This document shows positions 33,815 through 44,135 of a DNA stretch of 64,000 nucleotides, piece after piece. Below the pieces are notes generated by a model, which worked only from the letters and a program-made list of their open reading frames with translations, did no database searches and was not told the DNA's origin. The position numbers and the translations under genes were made by a program. Numbering within the stretch: position 1 is the first letter of the stretch; every line of letters begins with the position of its first letter. Source of the stretch: Watersipora subatra (Eukaryota; Bryozoa; Gymnolaemata; Cheilostomatida; Watersiporidae); contig NC_088716.1 of the NCBI RefSeq assembly GCF_963576615.1, positions 310,001 through 374,000 on the forward strand. The letters run 5' to 3'.

Positions 33815-34497
33815 CAGGGATTACGTGTATGTCACAATTTCCATTTTCATAATTCATTTCCATATTATTTCCATTTCCATAAAAGTTCCATAATTCATTT
33901 CCATATTAATTCCATTTTTATAATTCATTTCCATATTATTTCCATTTCCATATTATTTCCATTTCCATATTATTTCCATTTCCATATTATTTCCATTTCC
34001 ATAAAAGTTCCATAATTCATTTCCACATTAATTCCATTTCCATAATTCATTTCCATATTATTTCCATTTCCATAAAAGTTCCATAATTCATTTCCATATT
34101 AATTCCATTTCCATAATTCATTTCCATATTATTTCCATTTCCATATTATTTCCATTTCCATAATTCATTTCCATATTAATTCCATTTCCATAATTAATTT
34201 CCATATTAATTCCATTTCCCTACTTCATTTCCATAGTATTTCCATTTCCATATTATTTCCATTTCCATAAAAGTTCCATAATTCATTTCCATATTAATTC
34301 CATTTCCATAATTTATTTCCATATTATTTCCATTTCCATAGCATTTCCATAATTCATTTCCATATTATTTCCATTTTCATACCATTTTCATACTTGTAAA
34401 ATAAAATGTCCATATCCATTTCCCTAAAATTATGGAAATATTTATGTTTATGGAGATGAAAAAGTAAACATTTCCATAATATGTTTAGCAATCCCTG
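33815..34497. mobile_element. hAT-like MITE made largely of a TTCCAT minisatellite, 8-bp TSD
   Basis: Ends CAGGGATT and AATCCCTG are inverted, and GTAGGTAT is duplicated exactly on both sides (33807-33814 and 34498-34505). Most of the 683 bp (about 33835-34440) is a variable tandem array built of ATTTCCATATT and ATTCATTTCCAT units. The opposite arm of the host transposon (near 32195) reads AATACCTACATG uninterrupted, confirming the insertion. Confidence 0.88.
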
Positions 34498-34975
34498 GTA
34501 GGTATTGAATTGCTTTAAATAATAAGCATATATTAGAGTAATAAACTATAATCATCATTTCTTTAATATGAGCATTAATTACTATCTCAACTGGAAATTC
34601 ATGATCCTTGTTTAACCCTTCTCATGGCTGATGTTATTGATCTAGTCAATCACTACGACTGACTAGCACAAAAAAGAGGCGTGGCCTAAACGCTCCTTGT
34701 TGGCACCGGAAACGCTCGTGTAGTTATCACTCTAGGGGGAGATAACTCTATGGTTCCAACAACCAACCAATCTCAAATGATAGAAAAGTCTCGATACTTC
34801 CTGATGAAATTTTTTTTAAACTTCACACTAGAAGCCTTTTAATTTGCAACAAGCTGTCAACGGGTTTGATTTATATATAGTTTGTACATTTATCTACTAA
34901 TAAATATATGGACTTGTGATAGTTTTTGTCAGTGCTCTGATAACTGGAACGCTCTGATAACTCGAACACCTTTTC

Positions 34976-35320
34976 CTATTCTATCCCACAATCCTCGATC
35001 TTTTCAGGCACAATAATTCGATAGTTTTACCAGCTGCCAAATCACTTGATAACTATCGGTGAACTCTGTCTGCTCATTGATAATTCGATACTATTGCTAT
35101 CGGTGGGACAACTCCAACGATAGTCGATAACACGTTTTCAAACAACAAATGCCATCCCTACACTATACTACCTACAACTGTTTAAAAGCTGCTTTCGTTA
35201 CTCCTGCTACATCGTGCAATCATCTGGTGAGGCTGAGAGCCAAGCGTGAGATGCAATGACGTTATGCATATTATAACCAACGTAATGAATATCTTCAATT
35301 TATTGATTGCTGTACTCAAT
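34976..35320. other. No feature seen
   Basis: Non-coding. Several GATAACTATCG/CGATAGT-like words occur between 35010 and 35130 and may be the wreck of a small inverted-repeat element. Confidence 0.4.
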
Positions 35321-35450
35321 TGAAGGCATAGTCTAATGGGTAAGCTCATGGCCTCTAGAAGTGCCAAGGTCCAATCATCTGTGAAGCGTATTTTTTGTCA
35401 ATAAATTCTGATCGCTATCACTGGACAGACAGACTCCCACATTTATATAT
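35321..35450 (+). mobile_element. tRNA-derived SINE, second family
   Basis: The A box TAGTCTAATGGGTAAG is intact and the B box is degraded (AGGTCCAATCATC). The following body (GAAGCGTATTTTTTGTC, then TGATCGCTATCACTGG) is shared with 35698-35820. Confidence 0.65.
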
Positions 35451-35697
35451 TTTAGCTAAATGCCCGGCAGAGTTGCGCGAGTGATAAACAACAACCCGAT
35501 GAATTTGAGTAACATACTTGGTAAGTCAGCGAAGGTAAACTTATCTTTACTAAAACAATGACTGCGTCTGCAGACGACTAAATAATAGTTACGTCTTGCG
35601 TAACTATAATCAACTGTTTAGGTAATGACTCCATGAGCTTCAAGCTTGATTATTTTAACCAATGCAATAAAAATTCTAGCAGCCATTAAAAGTTTTT

Positions 35698-35820
35698 CTA
35701 TCATAGTGTAGTGGATTAGATTGCTGGCCTGCCGACAAGGAGATTCTGAGATCAAATCATCTGCGAGGCGGACTTTTGATTCCTAATTTTTAATCGCTGT
35801 CACTGGGCTGGTGACATATT
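35698..35820 (+). mobile_element. tRNA-derived SINE, second family
   Basis: A box TAGTGTAGTGGATTAG, B-box-like GAGATCAAATCAT, then CTGCGAGGCGGACTTTTGAT and TAATCGCTGTCACTGG, which parallel the copy 370 bases upstream. Confidence 0.65.
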
Positions 35821-37442
35821 TTGAGATTTATACATATAGATATACACTCTTACAGAACTATTATCAGGTACATTTCATCCAAGTCCTTCAGCTAGCTCTA
35901 CCATCATAAGCTCATTAATATACTCCTGAATATGTTATGAATAAGTCAGTTATGTTAGTTTCCAACACATTCACAACACCTAAACACTAGTTTCCATTTC
36001 AGTCGGTGCCTTTTCCACTCCTTATTTCTTAGAATGACGTCATTCCAATAAGCCAAAGCTTTCATCAAGCTATTTGCAGTGTACACACATGCAGTCCCAA
36101 CCAGCCAAGCTAGATTCATTAATCGTATGCAAGCTACAATATCAAAACGATTTTGTTGAAACCTCAAGTTGAGCTGGATGTTTTGGAAGATGTCAAAACA
36201 CTTGACAAATAGTATTTCTATGTTCTTTAGTAAAACTTTGTGGTTTTGCTGCCTCATTATTCACTCATCATCAGTTTTAATATTGACTGTGAGTTTTCAT
36301 GCTCTTAAAGTCTGATGAAATGAGAAACATATCAGTTTATTTTCTAGTCTCAGATTTCCATTGATTTCTATTATTCAGTTGTCTTCTCTTTATCATCTAT
36401 TTAGTAAGTTTACCCTATTCTATTTTTAGACTATCAACACGATAGTCAATGACTGTGGTGTTAAGTCACATGACATAAACGACATGTCATCTTATTTGTA
36501 TTTCAAATCCTATTTTCAAATTTAAAGTTTTCATCTTTTCATTCATTTGAAGCATCTACATACATCTGCACTCGATGTTTACATTATCAGTGCTGCTGCT
36601 TGATGCTGCCAGCCATATTTTAAAATCAGAACAAACCATGAACTGAAGACTAAGTTTACTCTGACTGCCACTGTAACATTTTATTTCTATAAAATTTTCA
36701 TAGTTCAAGTCTAATCTGCCCCTTTGGTTAATTACAGTCTACAATATGACAGCTGGCATCAAAAAGTCTTGCTATTATACGATTTTTTATATTCAGGAGT
36801 TATGTACTCTTCAATGTTTAAATAATCTGATTGTTCAGCCTTTGTTCAGATTTGTATCATAGATTAGAGACACTTGATTATCTATCAGATAGACCTGCAC
36901 ATGTCTGTAAATTGGGAGTTACACTCTCCATATGCATATCTCCCTAATGATTTAGAAATGATCAATTAGTGACTCTAATAAGAGCATTTGTCACATTCGT
37001 CAACCATGAATATTCTATAACAAGCATTTCATTATCATATCATTTAAGCATTACCTATTTCCAGAGATTTCATGTCATTGCTAATCTGTATTTTTAAAGA
37101 GATGTTTACTTATTCACCATCCACAAGACTTGCTCATCTCAGCTCATCATGTACCTTGATCATCACAAATAGCTACCATAGTTCTTGCGTAACCTTCCTG
37201 TTACATTGTGTGCTGTTCCTTTCCCAGTTACTCACTTATTCTGGCATTTATAGCGTCGTGCCAGATAGGTAAGTGGTTGGCTCCGGTTTCAGCATCCCAG
37301 AAATTTCTTTAGAGAAGGCTTAGTACATGTCATGTTCAATAGAAAACAAGAGTGAGAAATGTTCTGACTCTTTCAGATTTTTCCGCCTCAAAAACCTTCC
37401 TCGTTTTAATTTAAAAAATTTACCTAATTTATCAAAATATAT
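35821..37442. other. No firm feature; one exon-like stretch
   Basis: Mostly non-coding. A short stretch near 37228-37270 lies between a strong acceptor (GTGCTGTTCCTTTCCCAG) and a GTAAGT donor (GATAGGTAAGTGG) and is open in one frame, but no partner exon was identified. A 100-codon minus-strand frame at 35955-36257 has no recognisable motif. Confidence 0.35.
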
Positions 37443-37560
37443 TACCGTAAAAACTCGAATTGAACGCCATGGTGCTCTATTCGACCCTTTTTGCAGTAGC
37501 GGTCGATTGGAGGCGGCCTTCAAATATTGGCTGGCGGTGTTTCTTTTTTTGTAATGGCTC
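37443..37560. repeat. Pogo-like repeat fragment
   Basis: It begins CCGTAAAAACTCGAATTG after TA and continues ACGCCATGGTGCTCTATTCG. Similar words occur near 17300 and 39300. No second terminus was found. Confidence 0.4.
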
Positions 37561-39971
37561 GTCAGAATTCTCAGAAAACGAAATTGGCCCTGTTACGGGC
37601 AAAGCAAATGTCGCCTATATTTTGCTCTCCTCACCAGTGGAGCGATATTAAACATTTGGGATGCAATAAATCTGCTAACTTACTTGCCAAATATCTCTTA
37701 AAAAATATGTATCAAAAAACCGAAAATTATAAAAAAATAAGAATTGTTTAGGTAATTAGATGAGTAACAAGTACTTATCTAATGGTTACAAACTACAATA
37801 AAACAACATTTTTATATGCAGTACTGTATAGAGTTCTCACCTTTGAGACAGACGGTAGAGGCTAGCAGTGGTTCAAGAAATACTTCACTACAACTCATTC
37901 TGAGCACTACACTTTTGTCACGCTACGCAACATTAAATATACTTTACACTTAACTTAAATTAATTTAGCTGACTACGCATAGAATTGTGAATAAGTTTTT
38001 ATTTTACCTTAAGTTTATTCAAATTTCATTTTTGCTTATTATATTTTCCGATTAGGATCATTTCACTTCACTTTTAGACTCTTTATCACTTTCACTCATA
38101 GCTAGCCTCCTCTATCCTTTTTATCCGACGAGAAAGAATGAGCGACGCTGTTCTCGTAAACATTGAAACTCTCTCGTATGCTAGTATCTCTAATTTGTCT
38201 CATATCTCAAGCCATGTATTGGCTCATAATTCATCTCGTATCTCAAATTTCTTACCAGTTGGAACGCTCTTTTGTCGAGGCATACAGTGTTTCTATTGTT
38301 CGTTTCACAAAAGAAGAGAGGGGATGGTCACATGAAATTAATATGGCAACCTAAGAATATCTTTGTACTATAATATATTACTAAATAGATTACCAAAAAT
38401 ACTGTCATCACCTGCAGGTTTTTCACTGCAAGTCTTTTAACCTAGTTTATCAATGAGTGTTAGATAACCTAATTTATGTGGTGATTGTCACAAGATGAAG
38501 AGGTGAGGGTCAGCATATAGTAACACACTGAAAACAATCTGGTGAATGCCAGCTGGTCACATTGGTTGAGTGCTCTCTTCATTTCCATTCACTGCCTTAA
38601 AATAGCTCAACTTGTAGATTGGGTGGTCTCTCCTTGTGTGGCAATAGCTACAAACTGTCAGTTGGAGTTCAACAATAGAGGATAGTAGATGGGCTTTGAG
38701 TGTGATACAGAGGGCTGGAGGTCAACTCTATGGTGAGACTCTCAGTAAGACATAATAGTAACAAGTAATAATAGTAATTATAATATTAATACTAGTAAAG
38801 TTTATAGTACTTTATAGCTATCAACTGTAACTAGTAATTTATTAATATTATTTTGTTTATAGCTCTGTTTCTCTTGCTTTCTAAATATATAGAAAAGTGG
38901 TATCACATGTTTTAATTCCATCCTGCGTCACACCTGTATTATTTGTCAAAGATTCTATGTGTTTATATGGAATTCTTATCTTAGGCGCATCATGGCGAGT
39001 AGCAATCATGCTTAATCTTCCAGGACAGTTCCATCTTCTTTTACAATTTCAGGTCAACGTGAAAAAAAGTTTGATATCATCAAGAATTTTATTACTCATC
39101 AATAACTATCTGAGGATTAGATACACCCAACCAAAGGTTGACAATATATTCTCACTATACATGGAGAATATTCTGTACATTGCTCATATGAAACTATGTC
39201 ATCTGCGGAGGAACTTTGGCTGAATGACAGAGCAAGTTGACTTGGAGGGTATGTCAGATGATGTTCGGTTTATAAATTAGAATTGTTTACTGCTAAAATT
39301 ACTGTGAAACCTCTATTTGAACGACATTGCATTTTATTTTTAACCTTTTCCCTATTTATAATAGCAGTCCAACAGACGGTGGTGTTGTATTTTGCAAATA
39401 CATGTAGCTCGTCTGAATTTTGGAATCTAAGCTCGACCCTTTTACATACGAAGTCAATGTCTTTACCCTTAATGTCATTCACTCTTTTGAAAGTAATAAA
39501 TCTGCTAACTTGTTGAGGTTCTCTAAATAACAAGCATGGGAATCCGAGTAATATCTCTACCGGTTGATATCTATTGCTTGCAATTAACCTGCGATGATAC
39601 GTATAGCACGTTATTCTGTTGCCCTGCCTTGCAATTTGTTAGTGCTTCGAATTATTTTATTTTGCATATTTATATTTAACATAGTTGCATACAAGCTCAT
39701 CGCATTCATCAATATGTTTGCTACAGTGTTCAGTCTAATCTGACATTTACATGCAATAGCAGAGGAGTTATGATGGTCGACCCATTGCAAGCCTGGTTGG
39801 GATAACCGCAAGAATGCTATTATATAATATATGCTATAAATCTGGAATTTTATAAGCTTTATAGTAATAATTTATCAGATGTTACAAATGCATACATTCA
39901 CAAACAAGTGACATAAACAAACCATACTCACTACCTGCAGAAACAAAAATTGACATTTTTGAAACCGAATA
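37561..39971. other. No gene seen; weak repeat similarity near 39290-39460
   Basis: Non-coding by eye. The stretch ACTGTGAAACCTCTATTTG near 39300 resembles pogo-like repeat ends (CAGTGAAACCTC at 6621) but lacks clear boundaries. Confidence 0.4.
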
Positions 39972-40545
39972 CCGTCAAACATGGATAACTCGCCCACGGA
40001 GAGCTTGAACACGGTAACTCGAACGCTTTTTTGGTCTGTTTCTACGTAATGAAAAGTTGCTATAGATAACTCGAACTCAACACTGTAAACTCAAACTGTT
40101 TTTTGCCCAACGGCTACCGAAACGGTTGTTATCGCTTTAGAAAATCACTTAATTCCAAGCCATAGAGGTAAACCTCAACTTTTCGTAATTCATAAGCGTC
40201 GTTATTGCCACCGTCGGCAAAATATTTTTGTCAACGTCTTTTCTAAAGGTTTGGTGAAATTTGATTTATACCAAACATAATTGCTTAGCGATCGCCCTTC
40301 GGAAGCAAAGTAACGTGAGGTAATCTTTGCATATACTTAAAGAAAAATTGGCAAAATTGATCGTGGGTAAAACGCTCAAAAGAAAAATATGTCTTTTCTT
40401 TTGAGCATTTCAACAACGATCAAGTTTTGCCAATGTCAATCTAAAAAAACGTCCTGGCAATAACATCACCTCAAACAACAAACCAATTTCAAGTGAGAGA
40501 AAAATTGCTATACTTTTTGATTAAAACGTTTTAACTCTTCTGGGA

Positions 40546-40608
40546 CGAATCACGTGAAAGCCCGTCAAACGGGCAATGTCTCAGAGGCCGAATCACGTGA
40601 AAGCCCGT
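40546..40608. promoter_or_regulatory. Subterminal 20-bp direct repeat of the piggyBac element
   Basis: CGAATCACGTGAAAGCCCGT occurs twice without mismatch (40546-40565 and 40589-40608). The position, a few bases inside the left end, suits a transposase-binding repeat. It contains the E-box CACGTG. The role is inferred from position only. Confidence 0.45.
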
Positions 40609-40807
40609 TAGAAATCAGTCTACGATAGACCTTTTTTAAAACATTTTATTTTTTAAGAAAATAGCGTTTAAAAATAAAATAAATTATTTCATCAATTTCA
40701 GTAGGTTTTGTAGTAATGTTTTGAGACTGAAAAGTAATCCCTAATACGCATGTGCAAGAAGAACACGTTTCAAAAAATTGCTTTTCCTTTTTGGAAAGCT
40801 AGTCAAC

Positions 40808-42391
40808 ATGGACGAACGTGATTGCTCCAGCTCAGCCAAAAAAGTACGTTTAGATGAAGACATCAACTGGTTCGAATATGAGGAAAAGGATATCAGGTCA
40901 GAAGAAAGTGGGGAAGAAGATGCATGTGAAATAGAAGATCAACAGAGTGAATCTGATAGCGAAAATGAGAGTGAAACGGCCGGCGATGAAACAGGGAGTA
41001 TTTACGGCTTTCAAAGAGGAGCCGACTTAAAACCCAAAGATTTGCATTTTGATGAAAGCTTGGCAGGAGTAAAAAGTCGAATTCCTGGACAGATAAGTAT
41101 TCTTGATTATTTAAAACTTTTTATCACATCGGCCATCATGAATGTAATAGTTAACGAAACAAATAGATATGGCCTTCAAAAACATCGCGATGCCTGGGAG
41201 CCTGTCGATGACAAAGATTTTTGGCGAGTTTTTGGTTTAGTTGTGCTCATGGGTATTGTCAAAAAGCCTACTCTAAAATCTTACTGGTCTACCCGTCCCC
41301 ATTTATCTACGTCAATATTTGGGAAAATAATTTCAAGAGACAGGTTCTTAACAATTTTAAACTGTTTACATTTCACTGACAACTCGGAAAACCCTGCTGG
41401 CAATAAATTGTTCAAGCTAGGCAATGTGTTATCCATGATATGTGAGCGGTTATCTTCTGTTTTACTGCCAGGTAAATTTATATCTTTAGATGAAAGCTTG
41501 CTGGCTTGGAAAGAACGGCTTAGCTTCAAACAGTATATTCCATCTAAAAGATCCAGATTTGAAATTAAGATATTTGCTCTCTGCGATGCTGTCTCTGGCT
41601 ACGTGCACAAGCTGTCTGTGTACATAGGTGATGAGCGAGAGCAAGCTGAAGGTACCGGCAGAGGAGTCACCCACAATATAGTAATGAAATTAATGAATGG
41701 TTTGCTGAATACAGGTCGTTGCTTATATATGGACAATTATTATAATTCGCCAGAGTTAGCTGCTGAACTTATAAAAAATAACACTCATGTTTGCGGAACT
41801 CTGCGTCCAAACAGAAAAGGTGTTCCTAAAGATTTAAAATTTTGTAATGGAAAAACTATTAAAAAAGGTGAAACAACGAGTTTTTCTAATGGTGATAATA
41901 TGGTTGGCTGTTGGATAGATAAAAAATTTATTTGTGTAATTTCAACTATGCATAAAAACTTGGAAGTCGTAGATACAGGCAAAGTAAATTATAAAGGGGG
42001 TAAAATTTGCAAACCAGCTGCTATTTTGGATTATAACAAATACATGGGGGGAGTTGACAAATCAGATCAAAACTTGCATTATTATAACGCTGCGCGTAAA
42101 ACCATGAAATGGTACAAAAAATTATTTTTTCACTTATTAGATATTTGTGTGTATAATGCAGTCATAGTTTATAGAGTACATAGCGGCTGTAAAATAACTG
42201 ACGTAGAGTTTCAAAATAAATTAATTGAACAGATATTTGAATACACTGGATCTTGCCGCAAATACACTAGTTCCTGCGCTTCAACTTCTTCCCCTCATCG
42301 ACTAGTGCTAAATAGTCCAGGAAAAAATAAAAAACCAAAATATAGAGTTTGTAAGTGCTGCTCAAGGCGAAATGATGATAATGAAATTTAG
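40808..42391 (+). CDS. PiggyBac-type transposase, frameshifted at the C-terminal zinc domain
   Basis: DDE/D-type transposase of the piggyBac superfamily. Counting from an upstream in-frame ATG at 40778 the frame has 537 codons; the ATG at 40808 (MDERDCSSS) gives a more typical acidic N terminus and is my choice. The three catalytic aspartates are clear in the 537-aa numbering: D238 (ISLDESLLAW), D319 (LYMDNYYNSPELA) and D427 (YMGGVDKSDQ). The family normally ends in a cysteine-rich zinc-binding domain that helps bind the transposon ends. Here it begins (VCKCC, 524-528), then the frame stops at 42389-42391. The rest of that domain (two C-x2-C pairs and a final histidine) is intact in another frame from 42387 to a TAA at 42450-42452. 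A shift of one base near 42370-42389 explains this. The product is probably truncated and poorly active or inactive. Confidence 0.9.
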   Translation: MDERDCSSSAKKVRLDEDINWFEYEEKDIRSEESGEEDACEIEDQQSESDSENESETAGDETGSIYGFQRGADLKPKDLHFDESLAGVKSRIPGQISILDYLKLFITSAIMNVIVNETNRYGLQKHRDAWEPVDDKDFWRVFGLVVLMGIVKKPTLKSYWSTRPHLSTSIFGKIISRDRFLTILNCLHFTDNSENPAGNKLFKLGNVLSMICERLSSVLLPGKFISLDESLLAWKERLSFKQYIPSKRSRFEIKIFALCDAVSGYVHKLSVYIGDEREQAEGTGRGVTHNIVMKLMNGLLNTGRCLYMDNYYNSPELAAELIKNNTHVCGTLRPNRKGVPKDLKFCNGKTIKKGETTSFSNGDNMVGCWIDKKFICVISTMHKNLEVVDTGKVNYKGGKICKPAAILDYNKYMGGVDKSDQNLHYYNAARKTMKWYKKLFFHLLDICVYNAVIVYRVHSGCKITDVEFQNKLIEQIFEYTGSCRKYTSSCASTSSPHRLVLNSPGKNKKPKYRVCKCCSRRNDDNEI

Positions 42392-42452
42392 ATGCCTAGC
42401 ATGTGGAGTATCTTTGTGCGAGTCATGTTTTATTCCTTACCATGCTAGATAA
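42387..42452 (+). pseudogene. Displaced end of the piggyBac cysteine-rich domain
   Basis: In the frame one base ahead of the transposase frame, 21 codons read FRCLACGVSLCESCFIPYH and end at TAA. The C-x2-C-x4-C-x2-C pattern followed by Y-H is the second half of the piggyBac C-terminal zinc-binding domain. It is separated from the main frame by the stop at 42389. Confidence 0.8.
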
Positions 42453-42539
42453 ATTTCTTTACAAATTGTAATTTATTTAGTTTTGGCAACTGTTTCATTG
42501 TTTTGTATTTTTAGCTTGTGTACATACATTTGCTGAAAT

Positions 42540-42625
42540 GTCATCTAGTCTATTGTATTTGTTCTGCATTGCATTGATATGTTGTATTTGTTCTGCATTG
42601 CATTGATATGTTGTATTTGTAGTCC
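42540..42625. repeat. Short tandem duplication in the piggyBac 3' region
   Basis: TGTATTTGTTCTGCATTGCA followed by TTGATATGT is present twice in a row, with a third partial start. Confidence 0.75.
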
Positions 42626-42946
42626 ATTGCCCTTTTCAGGGCAGCCAACTAATCAAAAGAGTTCAGTTCACATATTCTGCAATGTAGCAGATTGATTTCT
42701 CCATGATTTGCTGTGTCTGTTCATTTTAAATGTTGCTTCTTGTCTGTTGCTGCTTCACCAAATGTGTGAATACAGGCCCACCACTCCATTCTTCTTGTAC
42801 ACAAACAGTTGATTTTTGCTGCAGCGCATATGAGTCTGTGCAATGAGTTGATATGCAAAATTGATACATATATAGCTTCAAGAAATACATAATAATAATT
42901 TGAATGCAAAAAATCATAACTGCAAACATATAGATCTCAAGATGCT

Positions 42947-43900
42947 AAGTTTTCACAAGCTGATTGGAGGAAACAATCTCAGTCTGTAGAAAAATATCTC
43001 AGCTTTCAGATGCATATTCATTTGCAGCTTTATGCCAAATTGCACGAGAGTTATAGCGAGGTTTGAGCTGCCTTGTCGGGCGACTGTTGCAGGGTTATCG
43101 ACATGTCGTCATGAGCATTTTGAAGGTCTTCACCCGCAATGCACCGAAGCTCCTAATTCTACTTTTAATGCACTTAAACAACTTTTTTTTTGCAAACTCT
43201 TGCAGACATATGACACTGTGCAGATGCTTATTATAAATCATTTTCACAGAGTTATTGCTTTTAAAAATGTATTTGTTATCGATATTTTATGGAAAAAGAA
43301 GTGAAAACTTGGACAAATTAATAATTTGTCAAAAATAATCACAGACTATTTCCAGGAAATTATTGGCTGCCTGTTGAGAAATTTCTAAGCTGTCCAATGC
43401 ATATTAATTTATAGCTCTATGTCAATTTGCATGCAAGTTATTGCGATTTTTAGGCGGCCATGTCAGGCCTTCAATTTTTGCTTGTCTTATAGGTCGCGCA
43501 CTGAGAATTTCGAGGGGCGCCCCGTAATGTATCGGAGCTCATAACTTTACTTTCAAAGCCCTTAGATGACCAATTTCTTTTGCAAATCGTTGTGAACCTA
43601 TGAATCCTTGCAAGTAGTTTTTGTACAACATTTTCGATTTTTTGTATCAATTTGGAAAATGCAATGGAAGTTGGCACATGAAAATAAAAAAATTATCTCT
43701 TCAACAAATTGACACAATTGCTGGAATGCATTTGCAAGCTAATTGCATGCAAAAACAATGAGCTTGTAGAATAATTTCTCAGCTTTCTCATGCATGTTGA
43801 TTTATGCCACTACCGCAGTTGTGATATAAGTTACTGCAGTTTTTATGCAGTCATGTCGAAGGGTCAAATCGCCCTAGTAATTGCCCCCGTCCGCTGATAC
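42947..43900. repeat. Three degraded ~400-bp tandem units in the piggyBac right half
   Basis: Units begin near 42980, 43365 and 43765. Each shows ATTTCTCAGCTTTC-like, ATGCATATT-(A/C)-ATTT and AGTTAT(T/A)GCG-like segments followed by a TGTCGGG/TGTCAGG/TGTCGAAGGG stretch. Identity between units is moderate. No coding frame is present. Confidence 0.55.
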
Positions 43901-44135
43901 TTTCCAAGCCGTAAGCCGACCTTCGCTAAAGGGTTAAACTTTACATTAGAAGCATTTAATTTGAAACAAGCCATTTGTGCTTTTGATTTATATTATAGAT
44001 TGTATATGTACAGGTATCTACTAATAAATAAGTAAATACATGGACTTGTGACAGTGCTCTGATAACTTGAACGCTCTGATAATTCGAACACTTTCGCTCG
44101 GTCCCGTGAAATTGATTTATCCATATTTGACTGTA

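Larger units (their letters stand above)
31948..34752. mobile_element. Non-autonomous DNA transposon with ~390-bp TIRs, 8-bp TSD
   Basis: The inverted ends begin CATAGAGTTATCTCCCCCTA and continue for roughly 390 bases at about 90% identity by eye (left arm 31948-32580, right arm 33671-34752, after subtracting inserts). GTTCCAAC flanks both sides (31940-31947 and 34753-34760). The left arm was invaded by a hairpin mini-element and that in turn by a 177-bp element. The right arm was invaded by a hAT-like MITE with a minisatellite. The core (32581-33670) is non-coding. The 8-bp duplication would suit hAT or P; the terminal sequence does not decide. Confidence 0.88.
31656..34975. mobile_element. 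Pogo-like MITE remnant, split by a long-TIR transposon
   Basis: The left piece (31656-31939) matches the MITE from CTTTCTAAAGGTTTGG to CGTCCTGGCAATCACATCA. The right piece (34761-34975) continues with AACCAACCAATCTC through CTCTGATAACTCGAAC. Comparison with 40440-40520 shows that the two pieces join exactly once the 31948-34752 insertion and one GTTCCAAC are removed. Both outer ends are lost. Confidence 0.8.
40535..43933 (+). mobile_element. PiggyBac element, 3399 bp, TTAA target site
   Basis: TTAA lies at 40531-40534 and 43934-43937. The left end reads CTCTTCTGGGACGAATC and the right end, inverted, CCCTTTAGCGAAGGTCGG. They match only partly, but the paralogous MITE at about 11816-11822 reads AAAGTTTAAAACG through the site and so fixes both borders. 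The element carries one transposase gene. It also has a 20-bp direct repeat just inside the left end and three degraded repeat units in its right half. Confidence 0.92.
39972..44133. mobile_element. Pogo-like MITE copy, split by piggyBac
   Basis: It is the reverse orientation of the 11619-12444 copy. The ends CCGTCAAACATGGATAACTC and, inverted, CAGTCAAATATGGATAAATC are flanked by TA (39970-39971 and 44134-44135). About 759 bp remain after removing the piggyBac and one TTAA. The central fold-back is at about 40348-40433. Confidence 0.88.

Noticed and set aside
33743..34015. Plus-strand frame rich in HFH and ISI repeats
   Set aside because: Translation of the TTCCAT minisatellite inside a MITE, crossing the element border.
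35955..36257. 100-codon minus-strand frame
   Set aside because: No motif, no splice context that could be trusted and no repeat partner; length is within what AT-rich DNA gives by chance.
38897..39223. 108-codon plus-strand frame
   Set aside because: No recognisable motif or coding bias; treated as chance.
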